A stretch of 64,000 nucleotides of DNA from Saprospiraceae bacterium (lineage in GTDB: Bacteria > Bacteroidota > Bacteroidia > Chitinophagales > Saprospiraceae). This document shows positions 36,578-44,972 of the stretch, in pieces (the first letter of the stretch is position 1; every line of letters begins with the position of its first letter). The position numbers and the translations under genes are program-made. The stretch spans positions 372,001 to 436,000 of the forward strand of contig JADKCC010000002.1 of the NCBI GenBank assembly GCA_016714785.1, read 5' to 3'. The notes below the pieces were generated by a model. That model had not been told where the DNA came from and did no database searches. It saw only the letters and a list, made by a program, of their open reading frames with translations.

Positions 36578-36612
36578 AAAAACTCCTGATGAACTTTTCA
36601 TTGGGAGTTTTT
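36578..36612. terminator. Bidirectional terminator between the adhesin and the LytTR regulator
   Basis: AAAAACTCC (36578-36586) pairs with GGAGTTTTT (36604-36612); an inner stem ATGAA/TTCAT extends it. A-tract on one side and T-tract on the other suit both convergent genes. Confidence 0.75.
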
Positions 36613-36624
36613 TACTTTATATTT

Positions 36625-37347
36625 CTATCTTTTAAATCTATCCAAAACTTCTTGTCTTTTATTTCGAGATACTGGAACTTTTATATCTCCTTTTAATACA
36701 ATTTCCATACCTTCACCACGTATGATTTTACTAATGTAAGTATCTTGAATGAGCCATGAGGTATGAGGTCGAAAAAAGCTAGGATTGTTGATCATATCTT
36801 CAATATCTTTTAATGTTTTTGATAAAAGATAAGTTCTATCTAGGCAATAAATTTTGCAATAACTTCCATCAGCTTCGCAACAAATTATGTTGCTAACTTG
36901 TACGAAGATGATTTCATTTCCTATGGGTAATAATATTTTATCAGGTACATGATTTAGATTCAAATTATGCAGATGATTTACAATTTCTGGAACCAATGGT
37001 GTTGACAATTTTTGGACAGCGATGATCATTTCATCTTTGTCTATTGGCTTTAATAGATAATCTACAGCATTAAATTTAAAAGCTTTGATGGCATACTGGT
37101 TATAAGCCGTAGTAAAAATCACTTTTGATATGATATTATCCAATTGATTGAGTAACTCAAAACCATTCATTTGAGGCATTTCTATATCAAGAAAAATTAT
37201 GTCAGGCTGTTGGTGTTTAAGATAATTTAATGCTATAATAGGGTTATTGAATATACCCATAATGGTTACTTCTGGGCAATGTTTTGTCAACAGAATTTGA
37301 ATGACATCAGTACAATAAATTTCATCATCTATAATTACGGCAGTCAT
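36625..37347 (-). CDS. LytTR-family response regulator
   Basis: 240 residues. The receiver domain (about 1-120) has the acidic pair DDE near the N-terminus, phospho-acceptor Asp in IIFLDIEMPQMNG (about residue 56), the conserved Thr in FTTAYNQYAIKAF, and Lys in DYLLKPIDKDE. The C-terminal LytTR DNA-binding domain (about 140-238) has NEIIFVQVSNIICCEADGSYCKIY and FFRPHTSWLIQ. It is the type of regulator phosphorylated by LytS-type kinases such as the one at 6801, but no kinase gene is adjacent, so pairing is only a suggestion. Confidence 0.9.
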   Translation of the reverse strand: MTAVIIDDEIYCTDVIQILLTKHCPEVTIMGIFNNPIIALNYLKHQQPDIIFLDIEMPQMNGFELLNQLDNIISKVIFTTAYNQYAIKAFKFNAVDYLLKPIDKDEMIIAVQKLSTPLVPEIVNHLHNLNLNHVPDKILLPIGNEIIFVQVSNIICCEADGSYCKIYCLDRTYLLSKTLKDIEDMINNPSFFRPHTSWLIQDTYISKIIRGEGMEIVLKGDIKVPVSRNKRQEVLDRFKR

Positions 37348-37439
37348 ATTTTAAGTTTTATGGGTAAAGACACTACAATGTTTTTTTAAATTTATATCTA
37401 TTAAGGGAGTTAATCTCAAAATATAACATTAGGAAATAA

Positions 37440-37474
37440 AAAAAGGATCAAACTTCTTCAAGTCAATCCTTTTT
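37440..37474 (-). terminator. Intrinsic terminator after the tRNA gene
   Basis: Arms 37440-37448 and 37466-37474 (AAAAAGGAT / ATCCTTTTT) with a 17-nt loop. On the minus strand the stem is followed by a T-tract (complement of A-run 37438-37444). Confidence 0.6.
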
Positions 37475-37479
37475 AATTG

Positions 37480-37553
37480 TAGCGTGGGGCGGGCATGATC
37501 CGCCGACCTCGCGATTATGAATCGCGCGCTCTAACCAGCTGAGCTACCACGCC
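37480..37553 (-). tRNA. tRNA with CAT anticodon (elongator Met, or Ile-CAU)
   Basis: 74 nt fold into a full cloverleaf: acceptor GGCGTGG/CCACGCT (G1-U72 wobble), D-arm GCTC-AGCTGGTTA-GAGC, anticodon stem CGCGA/TCGCG around loop TTCATAA, T-stem GGCGG/CCGCC. The anticodon stem lacks the GGG/CCC pairs of an initiator tRNA. CCA is not encoded. The T-loop reads ATCATGC rather than TTCRANN. An elongator Met identity is most likely, but tRNA-Ile with lysidine-modified CAU cannot be excluded. Confidence 0.88.
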
Positions 37554-37581
37554 AAATAACTCAATATTTTTAAAACGGCTG

Positions 37582-37589
37582 CAAAGATA
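37582..37589 (-). promoter_or_regulatory. -7 element TATCTTTG of the tRNA gene
   Basis: Minus strand TATCTTTG, exact TAnnTTTG match, 28 nt before the mature tRNA 5' end. Confidence 0.55.
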
Positions 37590-37646
37590 AAACGATTTAC
37601 GAAATAATTAGAAAAATTATTCATTAATTTCTATCATTTTGTCATA

Positions 37647-38204
37647 TTAGCTTGGATTACCCAAACTATTAATATCTATTTTATTGATATCTTCTTCTTT
37701 TTTTAGAAATATGGAGATAATGGCTGCAATGATAATAGTAAATATTGATGCTTGGAAAATGCTTAACAACTGTTTTAAAGGCGTAAATGCATTCAATGAT
37801 TCTTCTTCTGCTTTTTCCATTGCAGCAGCCATTTGATCTTCTGGCATATTAAACATTTCCATCATTGATCTTGCCCCTTCCATAGCCATTTCTGTCATCT
37901 TTTCTACTAAACTTGGATCAACTAGATTTATCCATATTATAGTGAAAAGAACAGAAATGACTGTTCCTGTAAAACCTGTTAAAAAAGTAGTTTTTAAAGC
38001 TTCCCCATAGGTAAGAACATCATTGTTCTCTTTTTTTTGTGCCTTACCTGCAAATACTAAAAACAATATCATGATAGCCATACCAATCCAAAACTGCATC
38101 CCTAACCCAGTAGAGTATCCATAATAGATAAAAAGTGATAACAAAATTGATGATAACCCATAAAAAAGACCATAACGAAGCCAAATTGGTTGAATTAAGT
38201 TCAT
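37647..38204 (-). CDS. DUF4199 membrane protein
   Basis: 185 residues with four probable TM helices (YGLFYGLSSILLSLFIYYGY, FWIGMAIMILFLVFAGKA, TTFLTGFTGTVISVLFTIIWIN and IFTIIIAAIISIFLKK). A Met/Glu-rich amphipathic loop lies before the last. The LTYGEALKTTFLTG stretch and layout are those of DUF4199 proteins of Bacteroidota. Function unknown. It lies 11 bp after the broken membrane-protein gene and may be in one unit with nadB. Confidence 0.7.
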   Translation of the reverse strand: MNLIQPIWLRYGLFYGLSSILLSLFIYYGYSTGLGMQFWIGMAIMILFLVFAGKAQKKENNDVLTYGEALKTTFLTGFTGTVISVLFTIIWINLVDPSLVEKMTEMAMEGARSMMEMFNMPEDQMAAAMEKAEEESLNAFTPLKQLLSIFQASIFTIIIAAIISIFLKKEEDINKIDINSLGNPS

Positions 38205-38215
38205 TGTTTTTGATT

Positions 38216-39478
38216 TTATTGTTTTATAATTGGTAAAAATATTGAATCTTTGGTTATTTCATTCTGTTTGTTGATAATATTTCTAAAAATTTTTATTCTA
38301 TGTACACCAACACTTAATGAATCTGTTTTAAAAAAGCACTTTAAGCCTTGCTCTTGGTAATGTGGATGACTATAAAAATAACATTGCTCTAATGATATTG
38401 TCATTGTATCAATCTGAAAATTTATATTGTCCAAATACTTATTGATTATTTTATTTATTTTAGTGGATTCATAATTTGCTATTTCATTTTCCCAAAAGGA
38501 TGACCTAGTATCTATAATAAATGTGATACTATCCTTTAATTTTTTCCCAACAGCTGGATTAGATTTGTAATTTTTGGTTATTTCCTTCCTTTGATTGATT
38601 AATCCAACAATTTCTTTTTCCCGTTGATTTACAAGTGAGACTTGTTCTTTATCTTCAAGAATATTTGCATTGAACCAGCTGAAAGCTATACCATCTTTTC
38701 TGTAAGGTGTGATGGTAGAATCTTTATCCATAAGTTTTTTCATATTTTTATCCAATTTTATAAAAATAGAGGATGTAGATTTTGTAATTTCGAATGATTC
38801 CATAGAAAAGGGTTTCAGTAGTTTTTTATTTATTTTCCTTTCTTCATTTGGAAATTCAGTCAATAAATTATTTCTTAAATCGTCGTAATAATAATCATCC
38901 AAAATCACGCCATTAGAAAATTGTAATTCACGATCAGGATAGTATGGGTTAGGATTATTTTCAAACATTCTATATCCGCCAATTACTAAAAAGATATATG
39001 GGATCGATAAATAAAACAATTTACGTGTATATTTATTGTCAATAAAGTTATATAATAAAGGCCTGTATAAAAAGGAAAGAGTAATAAAACTATAGAATCT
39101 ATAAATGAAAAAGTAAATCTTTGATATATGTTTTTCTTTGATTTTTTTAAATCCTCCTAGAGAGATGAGGTCTATAAAAACAACAGCACCTAGGAAAAAA
39201 TAAGTCAAAGCCACTAGACCTGTTACAGCCATTAAAGATTCGTCGTCAGGTGCTATTTTTTGCATTAAAAATACAATCAATATTATCTGTAACACAAATA
39301 CCATCAATGAAACAAAAAGTAGAAAAAGTAGAAATGTAAAAGCAAATAGGACACTACATATTTTCTCAAGCCGCTCTATAAAATCATCATAGCTACCCAC
39401 TTTCTGTTTTAAATATTGGGTAAACCTTTCAGAATATTTTAAAGAATCATAATCTATTTCTTGGGATACATACCTCAA
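38216..39478 (-). CDS. 3' part of the TGA-split membrane protein gene
   Basis: 420 codons opening only with TTG at 39478, seven codons after the TGA, in the same frame as the upstream part. Contains TM helices LLFLLFVSLMVFVLQIILIV, VALTYFFLGAVVFIDLISLG and KLFYLSIPYIFLVIGGY. Confidence 0.55.
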   Translation of the reverse strand: MRYVSQEIDYDSLKYSERFTQYLKQKVGSYDDFIERLEKICSVLFAFTFLLFLLFVSLMVFVLQIILIVFLMQKIAPDDESLMAVTGLVALTYFFLGAVVFIDLISLGGFKKIKEKHISKIYFFIYRFYSFITLSFLYRPLLYNFIDNKYTRKLFYLSIPYIFLVIGGYRMFENNPNPYYPDRELQFSNGVILDDYYYDDLRNNLLTEFPNEERKINKKLLKPFSMESFEITKSTSSIFIKLDKNMKKLMDKDSTITPYRKDGIAFSWFNANILEDKEQVSLVNQREKEIVGLINQRKEITKNYKSNPAVGKKLKDSITFIIDTRSSFWENEIANYESTKINKIINKYLDNINFQIDTMTISLEQCYFYSHPHYQEQGLKCFFKTDSLSVGVHRIKIFRNIINKQNEITKDSIFLPIIKQ

Positions 39479-39499
39479 CCCAATGGTACCAATCCATAA

Positions 39500-39775
39500 T
39501 CATCTTAATATGACATGGATAATCAGATTTAGAAAAAATATCAGCCACCCTGTTTTAAAAATGAAAATAATAATACCAAAAGCTGTTCCTATCTCTCCAA
39601 ATAATTCGTTATCCCGAAAAAAACTTAAGTCTGCAATTAGGGTTCTAGCTGAATATATACCAAATATAGCAAAACCTGAAATCAGCAATTCAAGTTGCCA
39701 CGATTCTTGTTGGAGTTTTTCTAACCACTCTTTAAATAATGATTTGGTTTCTTGATCGAGATTGTTTGGAGACAT
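39500..39775 (-). CDS. 5' part of the TGA-split membrane protein gene
   Basis: 91 codons from ATG 39775: a charged N-terminus (QETKSLFKEWLEKLQQESWQ) then two hydrophobic helices. It ends at TGA in the context VILR-stop-LWIG. Confidence 0.55.
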   Translation of the reverse strand: MSPNNLDQETKSLFKEWLEKLQQESWQLELLISGFAIFGIYSARTLIADLSFFRDNELFGEIGTAFGIIIFIFKTGWLIFFLNLIIHVILR

Positions 39776-39791
39776 GCTATTTTATTATAAT

Positions 39792-41393
39792 CTATAAATA
39801 AGTCGTTTCTGTGTATTTGAATTGGTCAGGATGATCTGTATTATAATGCAATCCTCTACTTTCTTTTCTCATCTGTGCTGCTTTGGTGATCAAATAAGCG
39901 ATCGTAATTAGATTTCTTAATTCGCAAAGCTGCGGAGAGATAATGGTATTGTGATATAACAATTCAGTCTCTTTATATAATAAATGTAGCCTGTCTAATG
40001 CTCTTTTGAGACGCACATCAGTACGGACTATACCTACATAACTGCTCATGATTTCTTTGAGTTCTTTGAGACTTTGTGTGAGCAATACCATTTCTTTTGG
40101 TTCAGTAGTGCCTTCTGCATCCCATTCAGGTATCGTAGTTTCAAAAGCTATGTTATCTATTTTTTGCAACAAATCCAGATGGATCCTATCAGCAAATACC
40201 AAACCTTCGAGCAGTGAATTGGAAGCTAAACGATTAGCTCCATGCAATCCTGAACAAGTGCATTCACCAGCTGCATACAGATTTGAGATGCTGGTATGGC
40301 CCATTTCATCGGTCAATATGCCACCACAAGTGTAGTGGCATGCAGGTACTACAGGTATAAAATCCTTTGCTGGATCGATGCCTAAACTTTTGCATTTATC
40401 AGTAATATTGGGAAAATGATTATAAAAGGCTTTTTGATCCAAATGTGTGCAGTCTAGATATTCATATTCGTCTCCTCTTATTTTCATTTCATTGTCTATA
40501 GCCCTAGCTACGATGTCTCTTGGTGCGAGTGAAAGTCTTTCATCATACTTGTGCATGAATTCTTTACCATCAGTTGCACGCAAAATTGCTCCAAAACCCC
40601 TAACTGCTTCTGATACTAAAAATGAAGGATTCTCAACAGCTGGATTAAAAAGAGACGTAGGATGAAACTGCATAAACTCCATATTGGCTACTCTACCTTT
40701 AGCTCGATAGACCATAGCAATACCATCACCAGTAGCTATAGTCGGATTAGTGGTACTTTTATATACTTGACCAGCGCCTCCGGTTGCTAAAATAGTTACT
40801 TTAGCGACGATAGTCTCTATCTCCTTGCTGTTTTTATTGAATACGTAAGCACCGTAACACTCAATATCTGGTGTAAGCCTTGTCACATTTCTACCCAAAT
40901 GATGCTGGGTGATGATATCAATAGCAAAGTAGTGCTCATGAAATTCGATATTTGGATATTCTTTAGCTTTTTCATTGAGTGTGCGCTGTATTTCCCAGCC
41001 TGTGATATCTTTATAATGTAGAATGCGATTTTCTGAATGCCCACCTTCACGGCCAAGATCATAATCCCCTGTTTTGTTTTTGTCAAATCTTGCGCCCCAC
41101 TCAATGATTTCTTTGACTCTTTCGGGGCCTTCCTTGACTACGATCTCTACAATATTCGGATCACATATACCATCACCTGCATCTAGTGTATCGGCTATAT
41201 GTTTGTTATAATTATCAATATTGCTATCCCAAACTGCAGCTACACCGCCTTGCGCATAACTAGTATTGGATTCCTTTTCATTTGTTTTGGTCAATACCAT
41301 GATTTTGAGATCTGGTCTTTTTTCTGCCATTCGAATGGCGAATGAATATCCAGCAACGCCTGCTCCTATGACTAAGATGTCCGTCTGTATCAC
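39792..41393 (-). CDS. nadB: L-aspartate oxidase
   Basis: 533 residues from a GTG start. Flavoenzyme of de novo NAD synthesis: oxidises L-aspartate to iminoaspartate for NadA. The FAD-binding motif DILVIGAGVAGYSFAIRMAE is at the N-terminus, NTSYAQGGVAAVW follows, and REGGHSENRILHYKD, MEFMQFHPTSLF, RGFGAILRATDG, CHYTCGGILTDEMG and GANRLASNSLLEGLVFADR are all family landmarks of the succinate dehydrogenase/NadB flavoprotein fold. Length is normal (about 530-540). NadA and NadC genes are not in the window. A TACTTTTG -7 element lies 27 nt upstream. Confidence 0.94.
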   Translation of the reverse strand: MIQTDILVIGAGVAGYSFAIRMAEKRPDLKIMVLTKTNEKESNTSYAQGGVAAVWDSNIDNYNKHIADTLDAGDGICDPNIVEIVVKEGPERVKEIIEWGARFDKNKTGDYDLGREGGHSENRILHYKDITGWEIQRTLNEKAKEYPNIEFHEHYFAIDIITQHHLGRNVTRLTPDIECYGAYVFNKNSKEIETIVAKVTILATGGAGQVYKSTTNPTIATGDGIAMVYRAKGRVANMEFMQFHPTSLFNPAVENPSFLVSEAVRGFGAILRATDGKEFMHKYDERLSLAPRDIVARAIDNEMKIRGDEYEYLDCTHLDQKAFYNHFPNITDKCKSLGIDPAKDFIPVVPACHYTCGGILTDEMGHTSISNLYAAGECTCSGLHGANRLASNSLLEGLVFADRIHLDLLQKIDNIAFETTIPEWDAEGTTEPKEMVLLTQSLKELKEIMSSYVGIVRTDVRLKRALDRLHLLYKETELLYHNTIISPQLCELRNLITIAYLITKAAQMRKESRGLHYNTDHPDQFKYTETTYL

Positions 41394-41419
41394 TTTATTT
41401 ATTTTTTTACAATAAGATA

Positions 41420-41427
41420 CAAAAGTA
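41420..41427 (-). promoter_or_regulatory. -7 element TACTTTTG of nadB
   Basis: Exact TAnnTTTG match on the minus strand, 27 nt before the GTG start. No clear -33 TTTG. Confidence 0.4.
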
Positions 41428-41656
41428 GGAAATTGTTCTTATTACACACCATTTTAATGAGTAAAGGGACTAGCTTATTTATATTTTTTATATTCAAGTC
41501 GAGCTGAAACATGGTTATTGAGTATATTGTCTTATTTTTGTGATTTGAAAAATATTTTAAGATCATACCTTATTTCCATAAAAGTATCAAACTAATTGTT
41601 CAAACTTTGCAGATATTTTAAAAAAATAGGGTCTTGTTATGTAAACAATCATTCTA

Positions 41657-42298
41657 ATGTTAAACCACCATTGGCGCCATTTTTTATCCAATAGGAAAGT
41701 GGCCTTATATTTTTGGCTTTTAATCTTTTTCGGTTTTCTTTCTGTGGCCTTATTTTCATCTTTTATGTGTTGGAATGAAACAAGACCAGGATTTGTTTTT
41801 AATGATCCTATACTAAGATTGATTCCTGCTGTTGATTTCAGTATTGTTACTATGACATTTACCACAATTCCATTTGTATCTGGTTTTTTATACTTTTTGA
41901 GAAGACCCAAAAAAACGGTTTATTTTTTTTATGCTATGATTTTTATTTGTCTCTTCAGAACCACTACACTTTATCTTACACCGCTTGACCCACCTATTGG
42001 AATTATACCACTTACGGATCCTGTCATAGAAAAACTGTTTTATGGAAATAAGGTACTCTTGAAAGATTTATTTTTTTCGGGACATACTGCAAATCTTATT
42101 TTAATAGGCCTCATACTCAATCATAAAATATATTCTAAAGCTGTGTTCTTATGTGCTGCCATCGTCGGAATACTATTGATGGTACAACATGTTCACTATT
42201 CTATTGATGTTTTTGCAGCTCCATTCTTCGCTATATTAGCATACAAAATGGCTGTGAAGGTTGGAGATAGTACATTATTGCGACAATCAAAAGTTTAA
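41657..42298 (+). CDS. PAP2/sphingomyelin-synthase-like integral membrane protein
   Basis: 213 residues, about five to six TM helices. The catalytic-type motifs DLFFSGHTANL (about 138-148) and HVHYSIDVFAAP (about 177-190) are those of the PAP2_C (sphingomyelin-synthase-related) lipid phosphatase/phosphotransferase group, where two His and an Asp form the triad. It probably acts on a lipid phosphate at the inner membrane. It is alone on the plus strand and converges with the radical SAM gene, with 3 bp between stops. Confidence 0.75.
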   Translation: MLNHHWRHFLSNRKVALYFWLLIFFGFLSVALFSSFMCWNETRPGFVFNDPILRLIPAVDFSIVTMTFTTIPFVSGFLYFLRRPKKTVYFFYAMIFICLFRTTTLYLTPLDPPIGIIPLTDPVIEKLFYGNKVLLKDLFFSGHTANLILIGLILNHKIYSKAVFLCAAIVGILLMVQHVHYSIDVFAAPFFAILAYKMAVKVGDSTLLRQSKV

Positions 42299-42301
42299 CC
42301 T

Positions 42302-43330
42302 TCATTCCTCAGCCCACACTTTACATCCTTCTGTGCAGTTGGTACATATATCGATTTGGTCTCTGCCTTTCAGGAGTAATTGGCGAAAGTTCTTGTAATT
42401 TTCTCCATGCCAGATTTCACGAAATTTTACGTTCTTTAGATCTCCTAGTCGGTGGATGGCATCTTTATCAAAACAACAGGGTACAACCAAACCATCCCAG
42501 GTAATCACACAGGCATGCCATAGTTTCCAGCAATGATTTAATAATTGATTTTTTACTTGATAAGTGCCATCACTTTGTTTTTTATATCTAGAATATTTTT
42601 CAATTGTTGGTATAAGTTCATTACCATGCTCATAATCATACACCTGAGCTGTTTTGAGCTTGACTTCATCCACACCTACCTCTTTGGCCAATCGATAAAT
42701 TTCGGGAATCTGATGTTCATTGGGCTTGACAACCAAAAATTGGAATATGATATGAGGCGTATTTGATTTTAGTGCTTTTTTCCATTTAACTACATTTCTT
42801 GCTCCTTGTAGCACCGACTCAAGATTTCCTTCTTTTCTATAATTTTGATATACTTCCTGTGTTGTGCCATCTACGGATATAATCATACGGTCTAGACCAG
42901 ATTCTATGGTTTTTTTGGCATTTTCATCATTGAGGAAGTGGCCATTGGTGGATGTGATGGTGTAAATACCTTTATTTGTAGCGTGTTTTACCATATCTAA
43001 AAATTTGGGATTGATGTATGGCTCTCCTTGAAAATAAAAGATAAGGTACACCAGTTCCTTGTATAAATCATCTATGGTGGCTCGAAAAAAATCTTCTTTA
43101 AGATTTCCTGTTTCTCTGGTAAAACTCCGCAATCCTGAAGGGCACTCTGGACACCGCAAATTACAAGCCGTAGTTGGCTCTATGGAAATAGTCATTGGTA
43201 CGCCCCATTGGACAGGCTTTTTAAGGATTTTTGTCAACTGATAAGAAAGATACAGTTTAATGACATTAGCAATTCTGGCAAAAGTGAGTTTGCGTACAAA
43301 TTGCCATATATCATTAGGGTAAAACTGCAT
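42302..43330 (-). CDS. Radical SAM/SPASM-domain protein
   Basis: 342 residues. The N-terminal radical SAM core has EPTTACNLRCPECPSGLRSF, that is CxxxCxxC for the SAM-binding [4Fe-4S] cluster, then YFQGEPYINPKF and SVDGTTQEVYQNYRK. The C-terminal SPASM part has HCWKLWHACVITWDGLVVPCCFDKD and CTNCTEGC, enough Cys for auxiliary clusters. SPASM enzymes often modify peptides or cofactors. No short precursor peptide gene was seen next to it, so the substrate is open. It could be co-transcribed with the flavoprotein gene at 43393 (62-bp gap), which might supply electrons (inference). Confidence 0.85.
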   Translation of the reverse strand: MQFYPNDIWQFVRKLTFARIANVIKLYLSYQLTKILKKPVQWGVPMTISIEPTTACNLRCPECPSGLRSFTRETGNLKEDFFRATIDDLYKELVYLIFYFQGEPYINPKFLDMVKHATNKGIYTITSTNGHFLNDENAKKTIESGLDRMIISVDGTTQEVYQNYRKEGNLESVLQGARNVVKWKKALKSNTPHIIFQFLVVKPNEHQIPEIYRLAKEVGVDEVKLKTAQVYDYEHGNELIPTIEKYSRYKKQSDGTYQVKNQLLNHCWKLWHACVITWDGLVVPCCFDKDAIHRLGDLKNVKFREIWHGENYKNFRQLLLKGRDQIDICTNCTEGCKVWAEE

Positions 43331-43392
43331 TTTTTATGTCAAAATTTATTCATTATTGGTAACTCGTCCTTCGAAATTCGTCATTAAATATT

Positions 43393-44121
43393 TTAGCCAT
43401 ACAATTCATAATGTATTTGTGATTTATCATAACCCATATTAACCAATAAATTGGCAACCACATCATCAATCATTTTGGACCAGCCACAGATGTAAAAGTG
43501 TCTGTTTGGAATCACTTCTGCATATTTTTGTTTATAAATATCATGTATATAACCATAATGATAAGCTGAATGTTGTTCTCTTGAAAGTGCTACATCATAA
43601 ATGAAATTAGGGTTTTCCTCTGCAAACTGCATAAATTCATCCTTGTATAAGATGCCTTCTGCATTTCTAGTACCAAATATCAAATGTATCTTTTGAAAAT
43701 TGAGGGATTGTTGTCGTATATATTTGATCATACTTCTGAAAGGTGCCACGCCGGTACCTGTACAAATCATGATGGATTCCTGCTGCAAATTTTGAGGTAA
43801 GACAAATCCACCATCTGGTCCTTTAAATTTTATTAGCGTATCAACTTCAACCTCTTCAAATAAATATTTAGTGCCGAGCCCATCTTCTGACTTAACAATA
43901 CAAAACTCCAAAACATTGCTTCGATCTGGATGATTGGCAATAGAATAACTCCGCCACCGATGCAATCGTTTTTCACTTACTGGAAGATCCATGGTGATAA
44001 ACTGACCTGGCAGAAAATCAAAGATACTATCTTCATTCTCTATTTGTATAGTAAATTGTCTGGTGGTGGCTGATAGCTTTTGGATATTGGTGACTCTTCC
44101 TTGATACCAATGTGTTGGCAT
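43393..44121 (-). CDS. Ferredoxin-NADP-reductase-like FAD-binding oxidoreductase
   Basis: 242 residues, the two-domain FNR fold without a ferredoxin domain. The FAD-binding barrel has FLPGQFITMDLP and the RxYS motif in HRWRSYSIANHP. The NAD(P)-binding part has SIMICTGTGVAPFRSMIKYI, LIFGTRNAEGILYKDEF and HFYICGWSKMIDDV, and ends HYELYG. It moves electrons between NAD(P)H and an unknown partner. Position directly upstream of the radical SAM gene suggests a reducing partner role, unproven. Confidence 0.85.
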   Translation of the reverse strand: MPTHWYQGRVTNIQKLSATTRQFTIQIENEDSIFDFLPGQFITMDLPVSEKRLHRWRSYSIANHPDRSNVLEFCIVKSEDGLGTKYLFEEVEVDTLIKFKGPDGGFVLPQNLQQESIMICTGTGVAPFRSMIKYIRQQSLNFQKIHLIFGTRNAEGILYKDEFMQFAEENPNFIYDVALSREQHSAYHYGYIHDIYKQKYAEVIPNRHFYICGWSKMIDDVVANLLVNMGYDKSQIHYELYG

Positions 44122-44606
44122 GAAAATTTATTTTTGTATGAACTCATAAAGACTTGGTTATTTGATAATCATAAGAAATAATTTGTGTCGATGGACATAG
44201 GTGTATCATATTGTAAACATTCAAATTGTAGAAAGAAATTGACTTTTGAAAAGCAATTACTAGAATGAACTAATTTACTGACAATTTTTTCAACTGTTGC
44301 CATAAACGGAAATACCTCGAATTTACAATACCGCTCATACTATTGAATCTTTATGACGAAATGACATGTCCCACCATTGTAACCAAAAAGTTGAGATCCA
44401 AATTAACAACGGTAAGTTTTGTGGATAATATCTTCCTTTGTGTTATACTTTTACTTCCCATTTATAAATATTATTTCATCAAATGACCTATATGAATAAC
44501 CATTCTCAAAGATTGTCCAATTGTCTAATTTGTTCGGAGAAATGATTCAGTAAGTTCGTAAAAGACAGAACTCTAATTTTATATTTAAAACTCGGGGTTT
44601 AAAAAA
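44122..44606. other. 485-bp stretch without a recognisable gene
   Basis: AT-rich, all frames closed quickly. It lies just downstream of the truncated DinB-like gene and may be what replaced or remains of that gene's 3' half and the following spacer. No terminator or repeat found. Confidence 0.4.
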
Positions 44607-44972
44607 CTAAGTCGATTGTCTTACAGCAGCAAACTCCAATAAAAGGTCATCTATTGTCCTCTCAGAAGTATCTACTTCAGCAGCGTAGGCATTTTCATCG
44701 TATCCCGGCAATTCAGTACTATCGTTTCTACCAAATCTAAGAGCCCGATAAGAAAAAATTCTTTCTGTATCTATGATGTGCTGTAAAATATCTTTAGCTG
44801 TCCATTTATCTGGGGCATAAACTTGATCACCCAAGGCCAAAAGATTGTTTTTTTCACTTTGTAAATACGGATTTCCATATTGATGGAGCGCCTCTACAAT
44901 GGGTAGATCAGGCACTAAATCTATATACCTATTATAGTAATTGGGCAATTGTTTGATTTGGCTTTTAAGCAT
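44607..44972 (-). CDS. Truncated DinB-family protein
   Basis: 121 residues, whereas DinB_2-type proteins run to about 160-180. The N-terminal helices are present (PDKWTAKDILQHIIDTERIFSYRALRF with the first metal-type His), and the protein stops at EFAAVRQST where homologues continue into the helices carrying the remaining His residues. So the four-helix bundle is incomplete and metal binding is probably lost. ATG 44972 overlaps the end of the upstream DinB-like gene by 8 bp. Likely a decaying paralogue. Confidence 0.65.
   Translation of the reverse strand: MLKSQIKQLPNYYNRYIDLVPDLPIVEALHQYGNPYLQSEKNNLLALGDQVYAPDKWTAKDILQHIIDTERIFSYRALRFGRNDSTELPGYDENAYAAEVDTSERTIDDLLLEFAAVRQST

Larger units (their letters stand above)
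38216..39775 (-). pseudogene. Membrane protein gene interrupted by an in-frame TGA
   Basis: Reading straight through TGA 39502-39500 gives one continuous frame of about 519 residues: LIIHVILR-stop-LWIGTIGLRYVSQEIDY. The neighbouring residues flow naturally across the stop, so one gene has been split by a nonsense codon (a single base from GGA or CGA). The protein has a helix pair near the N-terminus, at least three more TM helices (about 130-250), and a long C-terminal soluble part rich in Lys/Asn with RSSFWENEI and YFYSHPHYQEQG. No family function is known to me. It follows nadB by 16 bp and precedes DUF4199 by 11 bp. Confidence 0.65.

Noticed and set aside
24501..39502. Reassignment of TGA to glycine (as in some candidate-phylum bacteria), suggested by two in-frame TGA codons at likely Gly positions
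   Set aside because: gyrB, the dnaE-type gene and the glucosaminidase gene all end at TGA where their families end, so TGA works as a normal stop here.
41587..41910. 107-codon minus-strand frame
   Set aside because: Antisense to the PAP2-like gene, which has clear membrane helices and catalytic motifs.
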